64,000 nt of DNA from assembly GCF_932526225.1 (NCBI RefSeq), contig NC_064036.1:14005181-14069180 (forward strand), read 5' to 3'. Positions within the stretch are counted from its first letter, which is position 1; each line of letters starts with the position of its first letter. The translations under genes and the position numbers were made by a program. The notes under the pieces were generated by a model. That model was not told the DNA's origin. It saw only the letters and a program-made list of their open reading frames with translations, and ran no database searches. Below, piece after piece: positions 37,026-48,454 of this stretch. Source of the DNA: Nematostella vectensis (lineage: Eukaryota; Cnidaria; Anthozoa; Actiniaria; Edwardsiidae).

Positions 37026-38254
37026 ATGGGTTTTTTGGAGAAAACTCTGATCATAGCCGACATGATCGGCCTTTTCCTTGTAACCCGCTATCCGTATTTT
37101 GATTTATTTTGTCTTCTGATGAGGATGGGAAGCAAAGCTGACACAGTCAAGATGAAAGTGGATTCCATCTTCGACACGTTACGCCCAGAATACTTATCTT
37201 TCTACCTGAACGGCGCTATATTCTTCGTTTGCGGCACTGCCATGACTCTGGATATGAGAAGAAGGACATTTGGGATAGTTTCGGCGTTTCATATTTTCAT
37301 CAGCGCTATTCTGCTATGCTTTGAGAACCAAAGGTGGTCTGAATTTATGATGGTAAGAGTATGCAAGTTAAGCTTTAAATTTTATTTCGTTCTATTTCTT
37401 TTTATATTTCTTTTAAAATAATAGCATATACATCGAAGTATAGTAATCTCTCATACAAATTTCCCTAGAAAATTTCCCTCGTGTTTGAGTATACAGATAG
37501 TGAAGGATAAAATAGTTTGAGCTACCAAGCCCAAGGGTTTGATATGGGGAGTGAGGATGAGTTGTGTTTTTTAGGTGTGGGGAGTGCACCCAAATAGATA
37601 TGACTTGGAAAAGTATAATATTTGACAATCTTTTCATAAAGATATGACCCACTTTTTAAGCGCTAGAGTGTTGCGCCTACCCCTTAACTTTAGTGTCTGC
37701 TAACAAGTTCAGGTGTTAGTATACTACTTAAAGGGAACTGATTATCCATGTAAAACTTCTTGTTTCTTAACTTCAATATTTTTTTACAGGTCAAGGTTGT
37801 GGCAAGAGCTGTAGGTGTTATTGGCGGTTATCTATTTGTGGCAGGTGGCCTGACAGACAGCATGAGAGGCTATGCCAAGATATCACACTTTCTACACACC
37901 GGCCGTCAAGTCCTGGCCCTCTACTTATTCTATAATGCATACATGATATGGATAAGCCAAGAAGAGAAGATAGCGCTTGTCAAACATATACCTGGCGGGG
38001 TGGTCATGCTTATTGTTGTGGTAGTTATCTATGTTGCTTGTGGTCTGTGTATTTATGGTGGATATGAAGCAGGGTACTTTGGTAAGCTTGCTGCCTGGTT
38101 AATTACAGTAATCACAGTTATTGTGGATTTTGATGTAAAGTTTTGGTACAAGTCGGAAAGCCATGTTGAATATTGGACTCAGATTTTGTTGGCATCTAGA
38201 AATATTTCTGTAGTTGGTGCATTGTTACTGTTAGGAAGAAAGCGACACTGGTAG
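37026..38254 (+). CDS. TMEM101: Multi-pass membrane protein TMEM101
   Basis: Two exons, 37026-37352 and 37790-38254 (792 nt, 263 aa; human TMEM101 is about 257). About eight hydrophobic segments. Family landmarks in order: LVTRYPYFDLFCLL near the N-terminus, an AMTLDMRRRTFGIVSAFHI segment, VARAVGVIGGYLFVAGG, the LVKHIPGGVVMLI motif matching the conserved HLPGG, then IVDFDVKFWYKSE and VEYWTQILLASRNISVVGAL. Function in animals is poorly known; human TMEM101 has been reported to activate NF-kB on overexpression. The gene is upstream of MOXD1 in the same orientation, and a cluster of MITEs lies between them. Confidence 0.88.
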
Positions 38255-39241
38255 AACTTACCACAAATCCTAGGGATATTGTAATTTATATTATATTTAA
38301 TTGGAATAAAGTCTTACTCTGTTTCACCTCACTTCAAATCCTAGGATACAATTGTCAAATCTACCAATGTGTTAAATCTCTTCAAGAACACAGCAACTTC
38401 CATTAACCATATCCTGATAAAAAGAACATCACTGAAAAGTGTGTTAAAACAACAATACGGTAGCTAAAGAAACACATCAATCAAGCCACTATAAGTTTGC
38501 TCTTGCACCAGAAATCCTATTATTGTTTTGCCATATCGTGATACCCTTGAATATACTTTTATGGTTTGTTTACTGTAAAAGGGGTTCTATGTAAGGGGTG
38601 CTCACATATATATACAGGACTAATACCTCATAAGATAACCTCAGGTGTAGCATATTTGTATATAATGGCTAATAATTAGGGGTCCCAACTAGTACAGTCT
38701 ATGAGAGGTCTGCTGTAGTTTGGATCTGCAGTAATTAGTGCAATTGTTGCTGCTTCTCTGCTAGATTCAGTGAAGCACAAATTCAAAAAGAATGTATCTA
38801 GCCATCTCCATCAATGGAGGTTCAAAATCTTCTACCAGGACATTTTAATGTCTACATTGATAGCTTTAATGTCTTTTCAAAAATGTAAATTATGTTAGTA
38901 ATCATGTCTGGTGTTGTATATGAAATAGTTGAAGCTCTTTGAGGGACAACTCTTGTAAACAACTTCGTTAAGGCCTGGCTAAACTAGGCGACATGTTGAG
39001 CACAACATGTAGTTTGCAACATGTCTCCTTAATGTTTCCTAGTTTAGCCACTACCAAAAACATGTAAGTGCACAAAAAAATTTTGTAGAGCATGACATGA
39101 AAATTTCTCTCAACTACATCTGAGAAACGTTTCTTTGTCGCTGCTACAAGATTTGTCGCAAGCTACAATGTCTTTTTGGGTGGCTTATGTAGGAGATATG
39201 TATTGCCTGCATGTCTCGCTTGACAATGTTGCCTAACTGGT

Positions 39242-39360
39242 CCTCCACACTAACACAGATTCAAAGGTATCCGGATTAGCTGGATCCAGCGCGTGTGTTA
39301 GTGTGGACGGAAGGCCTAAAAGTATCAAAAAGTATACGGTTTCTGTGTTAGTGTGGACGG
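39242..39360. mobile_element. Foldback/MITE-like element
   Basis: CCTCCACACTAACACAGA at the left and TCTGTGTTAGTGTGGACGG at the right are inverted. A third GTGTTAGTGTGGACGG copy at about 39295-39310 shows an internal duplication. About 119 bp, non-coding. Confidence 0.6.
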
Positions 39361-39398
39361 CCCCTAATTTAGTCAGGCCTTTGATTATCACAATTGTG

Positions 39399-39635
39399 TA
39401 GTTCCAGAAAATATCCATACCCCCCCCCCCCCCCTGTAAAGGGGGTCAGAGGTATGACCCCCCACCCCTCTGGAATTTCCACTCCCCTGAAAAAAAAAAT
39501 ACAGTAACTGTTAAGGAAAAAAGGGCATGCCCCCTCCCTCCCCTCTGGAAATTCCTGGACATTTGACCCCTCCACCCCCTCCGAAATTTCCAATCCCCTC
39601 AATGTGGGGGGGGGGATGGATATTTTCTGGAACTA
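39399..39635. mobile_element. C-rich TIR element (MITE)
   Basis: TAGTTCCAGAAAATATCCAT at 39399-39418 and its exact reverse complement at 39616-39635 bound a 237 bp element. The interior is C-rich and contains repeated CCCCTCTGGAAATTCC-like blocks, in both orientations. No coding. Confidence 0.75.
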
Positions 39636-40129
39636 GACATTTCAAATTACTATCAACGTTTATTTTCTATTTTTAAGCTCTCGTAAGCAACCAGCAACAT
39701 TTTTTATCACAATTTTCAGTTCCTATGGGTGGCCGCTTAAGAGAGCTTCTACTATCTTTATTAGAAGCTGCTAAAATTGAATTTTGAATTCTTGATTTTT
39801 GAAATATTGGATTTTTGCAATTACTTATATCTTGGTACACAAGTTTTGGCTGTAGGCTGCTCTAAGTTCTAATGAATTCTGTATGAAAAAAGTGTTTATT
39901 TTGTAGCGCATTACTTACCAAAAATAATAATAATAAATCAAAAAAACATCTCTGTTCTTTCTCTGGGCTATTTTTTCTTGCATTTCGAGTGCTAAGGGGT
40001 GATATCCTAGTATTCGGGGTGCTCGATTTTTATGTGGTATCCCTGTGTCATACGATAAATGGCGGGAAAATATCGCGTGTCGCGCGCGCCTTTTATGAAA
40101 AAAAAAACTCCTTTCGTGTCGAGTAAAAG

Positions 40130-43100
40130 ATGAAATCTGTTTTACTCTTACTCGTTTTCCTATTTTTCTCATTAGGGTTTGCTTCTCTAGACACTGATTT
40201 TGCTAATTCAGCTTATCTTGACAATGGTAAAAACTTTGAACTTTTCTGGACGGTCCACAAAGAAGAAAAAACAATTTCCTTTGCTGCCAAAGTAAAGACA
40301 CTCGGATGGTTGGGATTCGGAATTTCCGCAGGGACGGGGAACATGGTCGGCTCCGACGTTGTCATGGGCTGGGTTAAAGAAGGCAAAGGATTTTTACAGG
40401 TAGATAAAAAAAAGAATGGCCACATTGAACTTTAAATCGACGTTCTCTTGTAATTATGTGTATTGACGTTCTCTTGTAATCTTGTGTACTTATTGTTTTT
40501 TGTTGTTATTGTAAGGATCGCTATGCAGAAGCAAAAGCTCTTCCTGTTTTGGATAATCAACAAGACTATAAATTAGACGATGCAAGTGAAGAAGGAGGAT
40601 ACACGATCCTTAAATTCACACGAAAATATGACACTTGTGATGCTAAACAAGATAACCAAATCAAGGTAAGCTTAAGTTACAGGCCCGTACACAGGGGGAA
40701 GGGGGATTGAGTTCTCTAATAAAAATCTGACCACCCCCGAAAAAAATGCCTTTGCAGTATATTCACGGGACGTTTATTGTCGGATTTGACTACATACCAG
40801 AGTGATCTAGCTTATGCCTTATAGTTTTGTCTACAAATAGTACATCTATTAAGAACCGAAAATGAATTTTCGGCCATTGTGATGGGTTCGTTCGTACTCC
40901 CTGCACCCCTCCTCCATGGGTACGGGCCTGAGTAATACTGTAAAAATACAAGCAACTTAGCTACCTTACCAGAGCAGTGGATGGGATAGGCGGTAAGCAC
41001 GAATGATAGGATTTTGATCCATACATTCCATTTTTATCTTTGGATAGTGATCATTCCCCAGCCCCTTTATTGCTCCCACCTGCAACATTCACAGTGTACG
41101 TAAGTTAAAACCCATTGATTTCTATCATTCAAAATCATTTTACTTAGCAAATTTGGATGCTTGCTAGTTGATGGTGTCTTGTCTTGTTACCCCAATTATG
41201 TCATATTTTGGTTTTTGAAGGGGGAGTAAGGGGTGTGCTGAAAAACGCACAGAGAACACCAAATACCGCAAAACCGTCAAAATAAGTCAATAATAATACA
41301 GGGGAATAAAATACAAAAAATTGCACCAGATTTAAGGCAAAAATGCATCACTACAAACCCTTACACCCCCTTCTTTTAATGTGGATTGTAAAAGGAAAGT
41401 AGAACAATCAATTAACAACTCTGTGATGCCTGTGTTGTACTTAGGCTGGGACAGTGCGAGTGGTGTATGCCTTTCATGCGGATGACCCCACATCTGACTC
41501 AGACTTCAGCAAGCACACCCATAGAGGGTCTCGCAGCTTGCTTTTGTTAAATGTTCACACAGAGAAACCTGAGATCCCCAATGACCTGCAGCACTTTGAC
41601 ATATTGCACAATGTAAGAGATGGTTTTATAAGGAATTAGCGTTATAGTTTCTACCATATATGCTTGTTTAGGCTTGTTTGGCTGTCCATCCATCCGCATG
41701 TCTTTCTGTCTGTATCCAGTCTATCTGTCCATCCGTAACTACTCTGCCTGTCAGTTGTAGCCGGTATGTCTGTCCATCCGTAACTACTCTGCCTGTCAGT
41801 TGTAGCCGGTATTTCTGTCTACGGCTGCTTTGTGTGTCCATCTGTAGCTGTCTGTCCATTTGTAGCTAGTTTGCCTATCCATCTGTAGCAAAGTCTGTCT
41901 GTCAGTCTATATAGTCTGTCTGTCTGCTTTAGTCAGTCTGTTTGTCTGTCCTTCTTTCAGTAGCTAGTCTATCTAGTTTCTTGTCATCTGGTGGTTAGTT
42001 TTTTTCCAACCACCAGTGGTAGGTTTATACCTGTCTCCACCTGTGCCTGATGATACTCAAGTGACATATACTAATGTTTACTTTAATTTTTATCATTTAT
42101 TATATAGATCACTGTTCCTTCTGCCACAACCAGCTACATGTGCAAACCATATGTGTTTCCTTTGTTTTCTGAAAAGCGTCAGATCATCAAGGTAATGGAC
42201 TGTTTTCATGACTTTGCGCATACAACAAAAATGCCACAGACTGGTGGGCCACAGCTTATCTTAATTGGCATACAAAGTGGAGTTTACAGAGGAAGCTATA
42301 GAAAAAGGTGCTAAGAGTGCTTCTTTTGCAGAGTTCTCATTTTGGATCATTATTTTGGAACATCATTTTGGGTCATCATTTTGGATCAGCTATGGCCTGC
42401 CAGTTTTTGGCATTTTAGATCATTGCAACATCGTGACAATGGCCTATTCTTGAATATTCGGTTAAAGAATTTAGCAGTTGAAATCGGTCAGGTAAGAGTG
42501 AGGGTCAGGCTGGCAATTATAGCAAGGGGGAGGTGTTGTCATTTGTAGCAAGGAGCTGGTCATTGTGGTTGCAAGGGGAATGGCTATTTGTAGCTGGGGG
42601 GGGGGGGGGGGGGTTGAGTTGTAACAAGAAGGGAAATGGGGATCATGACATCCTACATAAGCAAGAACAAATTTGAGAGGATTTCAAGAATAGGCCTTCA
42701 GGTGACAAGTGCTGAAAAGTTTGATGTTAATGACATGATGACTTGGGGAGAACAACAAACATGACCTGAGTTATTGCCATTAAATGTGTGATTGGCTGCA
42801 GGTGGAACCTATCGTCACCCCTGGTAACGAAGGCTACGTGCACCATACAGTAGTGTATGGCTGTAAGAGTACTTTCAACCCTAATCTCACCACCGTTACT
42901 GGGCCATGTTACGATCGTATCAACATGCCGCCGGATATAACATCATGTGCAGGGCAGTCAAGTCTATGGGCATGGGCAGTGGGGGCTGGAGTAAGTATTT
43001 CACTGATAAAGGATATATATAGATATATGTTATTTAACAGCTGGGAGATCGTATTCTGAAGGCCATAAATTGTTGTTTTTCGTTGTTGGAAGAGAGGATT

Positions 43101-46100
43101 TGCTGCTTTTTCTATTCGAAATGAAATTTTAACAAACTTGAAATTATCGCGCGGTTTTCCAAATCTGTATCTCGGGAAATTGTCAAAACACTGTTACTGG
43201 TCCTCGAAAAAAAAATAACATCATGTGCATGCCACAACCCTATGGGCAGTAGGGGGGGGGGGGGGGGGTAGGTAACATCAGGGCTCCTAATTAGAAATTG
43301 ATCTGATGGCCGATCCGAGCTAATTGGGTAAATTGAAGGGGTTAAGAGCTAGGGTTGACCTCCCCTGCTTACTTCGAATGCATGGATTATGAATATTGAA
43401 AAACCTGGCTTTAAGGCTTATTATTGTGCGTATGCTATGTTCAAGATCATTTTATTATTTACAGATTTGGTACTTTTTCCCCTTGATACAACGGAGATTT
43501 TCGTATCTGTCCCTTACTTTGGCCCATTGAGATTGTAGGTTGATCATTAACGCTGTCTTGTCAAAACTTCTTTTTCTGCAGCCCTTCTTCTACCCCAAGC
43601 ACGTAGGGTTCGCGATAGGAGCAGGCCATGGTCCACGTTATGTTGTCATGGAGGTGCATTATGACAACCCTAGTAACACTGAAGGTTGGGCATTATACTT
43701 TAACCTATTCTTGCAACCTCTCTCCTCGTAAGCGACCAGCTTGTTGTCCAAAATTGCTGAGACGCAAAACTAACATACAACGGAACACCAAAAGCATATT
43801 TTATGTTTTCATTCACCTTATCAAAATGCACTATGCAGCCCTATTGTTATTCTAAGGGCTCTCTTCTGTTGGTTTACCTTCTCAAGGCGTAGCTGATTAC
43901 TCCGGTTTGCGGTTCCATCACACGGCACAGACTCGCATGTACGATGCAGGGATGATCTGGGCTGGATGGGCGCCATTTGATGCCATGATTATACCACCAC
44001 AGCAGAAAGAATGGATCTCTGTTGGATACTGCAGTGGCGAATGCACTGAGGCTGTAAGTATTACAATTATCAGAAAGCCAAACTCTTCTACTTACAATGT
44101 GTATTTGTCTGATATCATATATATATTATAATAGTATTATTATTCTTTGTATGCTTTTTTCAGGGTTTTGCTCAAAGCACGTTGCCGGACAAAGGCATCA
44201 ACATAATTGCCATTCTTCTTCACACCCATCTCCAAGGTATCCGTAATACACACGCAGACTTCCGGCCCTTTTCGATGCCATTTTCTTTTTTCCTTTCATA
44301 GCCATTTGTTTCTCTTATCCATTCTTACCCTTGCATTATCGCTATTTCTGCATCACAGGCGTTAAGATCTGGACCCGACATATTCGCGACGGAGTTGAGC
44401 TACTAGAAGTTGCAAGGGACGACAATTATGACTTCAACTTTCAGGTGCGTGCACGATTAACTCTGACATTGTATTGCCCTCGACTAGACATGGTGAATAA
44501 AGCCCAGAGACTGCGACAGCAAATCCTATATGGGGGAGGGGGGAAATAAGATCTCTTAGAAGGCGAAAGTTAGATTCTTAAGGGGATCAAGGGCATGTTT
44601 CTTGTAGAAATTGTGAGATTTGGGAGGCTATATAGCGCCAAGTCAATTGCAGGTTGTGGTTCAAGGCAAGCGTGCATATCTATCTAAGGCAAACTTTGTT
44701 GTTATGGTTTACAGGAATTCCAGGTTCTGCCCGAGGAAGTCCACGTTAAACCGGTGAGACAAAAAGCACAAAAAAACAGTGGCATATCAAACATATTTCC
44801 CACGGATAGTGTCCTTCGTACGTATTGCCTTATATGGGCATAGATGCCCATATTTAGAAGAGCTGAAGTTTTCCCGCTCCCCGATCTACAGAAAACATGT
44901 TGAAAAATACTGATTCCTGTCAATTTGAGACTCGCGGCAAAAATTTTTAAGCAAAACTTGCTCGCTTGGTCAAATCATTTTCTTACTAATCCTATAAAGT
45001 CCTTAGACCCAGGCCTCCAAGAGATTGCCCGCGCGGGTTTTAAGGTCACCCAAATATTGATATGCATAAACTAGAAGATCGCCAGACAAGCTGTAGAAAC
45101 TCTAGGTGATATCTGCGTAGGGGTTGAGGGAACAGGGACATAACACAGGGTTGATCGCCTTTCTCGATAACAAAGCTGCTTTGTTGACATCTCGGGCATC
45201 AGGCCTTTGTCGAAACAAATAAAACTACAGGCATAATCTGATAATTGATAGTTGCTTTGACATCTCGGGCATCAGGCCTTTGTCAAAACAAATAAAACTA
45301 CAGGCATAATCTGATAATTGATAGTTGCTGGGCGTCGACAGTGGTTTTAAGCGCGAGTTAAAGGGCGCTCACCGGTCTCAATTTGTGGTTTTCATTGTTG
45401 TGAGCGTTCCAGAATGTGGATTCAATAAGAGGCTTTAACATTTGACTATCTTTAGAAATGCGTAATAAAAGATCGTTTTAGTATGAAATGTTTATTATCA
45501 TGTTTTTTTTGTTTCTGCCTTATTCAAAGGGGTGACATCGTTCAGCTGAAATTTAAGAGCATTTTATCACGTGCGTTTCTGCCTTGTTTGCAGGGGGATG
45601 ACCTTGTTCAAGTGTGCCACTACCAGACGATGGATAAGACCGAGCCTGTTGTGGTACATGATGCTATACATCAATCATCTAAGAAGCTGGGGTGTATTTT
45701 AATTTTATGTTTCTTTTCCATTATCAAATAAAAAAGGGCTTTGTCTCTCTGTGACCTTTAAATCATTTTGTATTGTTCAGGGTGGCCTGGGTACTCCTGA
45801 AGAGATGTGTATGGCGTTCATTGTTTACTATCCGAAGGTTGAGTTGACAAAGTGTTGGTCAGTTAACGACGTGCGCCTAGATCTCGGCAAGTAAGTATAA
45901 CACTTGCCTCCAGTCCATTTGAAGACTTCTTCAGGGCAGCCCTACACGTTTCAATCGGAATGGAGGCCTAGGCCCCGGCTAAAAATCAGGCTTCGATTAA
46001 GAAAATATATATCATTTGTCATTGAATACCTTAAAAAAACGCACAGCTTTGTTCGGCCGATCGATGTTTTAGCGTTAAAAAGGATGTTGGAAAATGATAT

Positions 46101-47732
46101 TCCACTATTTTGACTCATAAAAAAAATTCATGACAACATTTTGTTATTTTATTCTTGCCTAATTAAAATTTTGGCTTATTATTTTGGCAAATTATTGTTA
46201 TTGTGTGGTACAGTGATCCGAGTAATATGAGCTGGACTGAAGACCAAGTGCGGGAATACAAAGATCTGCTACAAAACCAGACCACCATTGTAGCTCAGTG
46301 TTCCAACGATGAGAGTGAACCGCTCCCGGTAAAGCCTGAATTTGTTGTTTTTGCTTTTTTTATTTGCTATTATGGTTGCTGTTGCTGTTATTGATGATGC
46401 TGTTGTTTTTGTTGCTGTTATTATTATTATTGTTATTTCTCGCTTTGTGCCATATTTTGCAAGTTTAAATATCGGGTAACTACTTACAGAAAAAATACAC
46501 CTATATCAAAAAAAGGTTAGAGGCAAAGAGCGAATGGCAAAATAAAAGTTTTATGACTAACCGATAATGAGAAATCTAAATCGCATAAATTATCCGGATG
46601 TTTCTGCATTTTGTAGAGATATGACAATATTTTTTCGATGGGATAATTATCTTTTGTATTTCGAAAAAGTTTTTCCAGACAATGTGATATTTAATTGTCT
46701 ACAGATAAGCGTGATCTCCAAGCCCATCCATACAATGTTTTCCATACTGTGTTGTGCGTACGTATAAGTGTCATCCCCAAGCCAATCCAGACAATGTTTT
46801 CTATACTGTGTTGTGCGTACGTATAAGTGTCATCCCCAAGCCAATCCAGTCAATGTTTTCCATACTGTGTTGTGCGTACGTATAAGTGTCATCCCCAAGC
46901 CAATCCAGACAATGTTATGGATATTCTATTGTGTACAGATAGGTGTGATCCCCAAGCCCATCCATACAATGTTTTCCATACTGTGTTGTGCGTACGTATG
47001 AGTGTCATCCCCAAGCCAATCCAGACAATGTTATGGATATTCTATTGTGTACAGATAGGTGTGATCCCTAAGCCCATCCATACAATGTTTTCCATACTGT
47101 GTTGTGCGTACGTATAAGTGTCATCCCCAAGCCAATCCAGACAATGTTTTCCATACTGTGTTGTGCGTACGTATGAGTGTCATCCCCAAGCCAATCCAGA
47201 CAATGTTATGGATATTCTATTGTGTACAGATAGGTGTGATCCCTAAGCCCATCCATACAATGTTTTCCATACTGTGTTGTGCGTACGTATAAGTGTCATC
47301 CCCAAGCCAATCCAGACAATGTTTTCCAATCTGTGTTGTGCGTACGTATAAGTGTCATCCCCAAGCCAATCCAGACAATGTTATGGATATTCTATTGTGT
47401 ACAGATAGGTGTGATCCCCAAGCCCATCCATACAATGTTTTCCATACTGTGTTGTGCGTACGTATAAGTGTCATCCCCAAGCCCATCCATACAATGTTTT
47501 CCATACTGTGTTGTGCGTACGTATAAGCGTCATCCCCAAGCCAATCCAGACAATGTAATGGATATTCTATTGTGTACAGATAAACGTGATCCCCAAGCCT
47601 AAGATAGTGACTCCACTTGTGACTGATCATGACCCCTGTCTGGATTCAGTGGCTGGCTTCTCACGATCCTCATCGCTGGTCAGCTCTTCCGTGGTTCACA
47701 ATATTGTCCTGGTATTCTTGATTTTTGCTTAA
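40130..47732 (+). CDS. MOXD1: DBH-like copper monooxygenase (MOXD1-like)
   Basis: Copper type II ascorbate-dependent monooxygenase of the DBH/MOXD family; hydroxylates an unknown substrate in the secretory pathway. Exons: 40130-40399, 40516-40665, 41445-41612, 42108-42191, 42802-42990, 43582-43684, 43887-44053, 44164-44236, 44359-44444, 44715-44753, 45594-45653, 45781-45890, 46214-46328, 47580-47732; 1767 nt, 588 aa, in frame. Signal peptide MKSVLLLLVFLFFSLGFAS, DOMON domain about 25-150, then the two monooxygenase domains. All copper ligands are visible: VHHTVVYGC (His 238/239) and EVHYDN (His 313) for CuA, LHTHLQG (His 397/399) and EEMCMAF (Met 472) for CuB, so it should be active. The C-terminus is hydrophobic (VVHNIVLVFLIFA), either a membrane tail or GPI signal. 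Exon 14 is preceded by tandem copies of its own acceptor. Confidence 0.95.
40680..40930. mobile_element. MITE with CAGGCCCGTAC termini, copy 2 (MOXD1 intron 2)
   Basis: Ends CAGGCCCGTAC and GTACGGGCCTG are exact inverted repeats. The interior shares long stretches with 26716-27066. It begins only 14 bp after the exon 2 donor at 40666. Confidence 0.8.
41690..41965. repeat. Degenerate CTGT/CATC-rich minisatellite in MOXD1 intron 3
   Basis: Repeats of GTCTGTCCATCCGTA.. and ACTCTGCCTGTCAGTTGTAG, with a clear 53 bp tandem pair from about 41724 to 41815, then shorter degenerate units. Non-coding. Confidence 0.7.
45183..45328. repeat. Twofold ~73 bp tandem duplication in MOXD1 intron 10
   Basis: TTGACATCTCGGGCATCAGG..TAATTGATAGTTGC occurs twice in direct order with only about one difference (TTTGTCG against TTTGTCA). 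The high identity implies a recent event. Confidence 0.85.
45509..45605 (+). repeat. Twofold duplication of the MOXD1 exon 11 acceptor junction
   Basis: GTTTCTGCCTTATTCAAAGG then GGTGACATCGTTCAG (from 45511) resembles GTTTCTGCCTTGTTTGCAGG then GGGATGACCTTGTTCAAG (from 45575). The downstream copy is the real acceptor and exon start (GDDLVQVCHYQ); the upstream one would read GDIVQLKFKS. The 64 bp spacing shows a diverged duplication of the acceptor plus exon start, either a relic or an alternative exon. Confidence 0.6.
46695..47600 (+). repeat. Tandem array copying the MOXD1 exon 14 acceptor junction
   Basis: About 15 units of roughly 59 bp in two alternating types. One is CGTATAAGTGTCATCCCCAA..TGTGTTGTGCGTA. 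The other contains TATTCTATTGTGTACAG then ATAGGTGTGATCCCCAAGCC. The second type is a copy of the true exon 14 start (ATAAACGTGATCCCCAAGCC at 47580). Extra acceptors precede 46705, 46939, 47055, 47230 and 47405. Each, in phase, encodes a short different C-terminus (I-x-VIxKPIHTMFSILC..) ending at TAA or TGA. Confidence 0.92.
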
Positions 47733-48450
47733 TCCCGTCGTTCATGGGGCGGTTCCACATTATTTACAGGGAAGGAGTCCGCATACGGTATTGATGTTGC
47801 AATCATTAAAGTCCTTCCATTATTTCTGTGTAATATTTAATCGACTGGACAAACTGAACAATGTAGTTGTATATTTGGAAAGAAATGGACTCGTTGATCA
47901 TTTAGCAAGAGTCGCTTTTTGATATTTTCTTCAGAATTATTAAATTGTCATTTTGTGGGGGTCATGTACTAGTAGCCGTTACGAGGCAACTTGTATCGCG
48001 TTATATTATACTTTATCACGCATGCTTGTCCCTACGGAACGGTGTTTTAAAAACATCTCGCCTTGCTCCATAAAAGTTAAGGGGAGGGGGGGGTAATTGT
48101 CCTATCTTTTAGGATATAAAACCAAACTGCTATTCTACCTTGCCCCTGGTAGCCAAGTAATTGTAGTGACAGTGCTACTATCTGCCACGCTCCAGGTGGA
48201 CTAATAGTACTTTCTGCCTGCCCCAGTGGTGGTCAGGCAATTGCAGTAATGGTGCTCCTATTTGTCAACTCTCTCCCCTAGGAAAGGATTCGGGTATAAT
48301 ACGTTCAAAGACCCTGTTGACAAACATAATCCACTTCATAGTCCAAGCCCCACACCCCCAACAGCGCAACTGATATCTCCACTTAAAAGACAAACACACA
48401 TGACGCGTTGCATAACAAAGTGGTGATTTTTGTAGTAAATGAAACATTCT
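47733..48450. other. MOXD1 3' flank and diverged left edge of the minisatellite
   Basis: Mostly non-coding. Around 48140-48260 there are diverged units resembling the following array (AATTGTAGTGACAGTGCTACTATCTG, AATTGCAGTAATGGTGCTCC). No gene is seen. Confidence 0.5.
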
Positions 48451-48454
48451 GCCG

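Larger units (their letters stand above)
38255..40129. other. Intergenic region between TMEM101 and MOXD1, rich in MITEs
   Basis: The TMEM101 3' UTR has AATAAA near 38304. Beyond it lie a GGCCTGGCTAAACTAGG.. repeat with an inner CTAGTTTAGCCA (about 38970-39050), a foldback (39242-39360) and a C-rich TIR element (39399-39635). There is no further gene. Confidence 0.5.

Noticed and set aside
46567..47526. Series of 60-96 codon open frames (SSPSQSRQCF..)
   Set aside because: Frame shadows of the MOXD1 junction-derived array.
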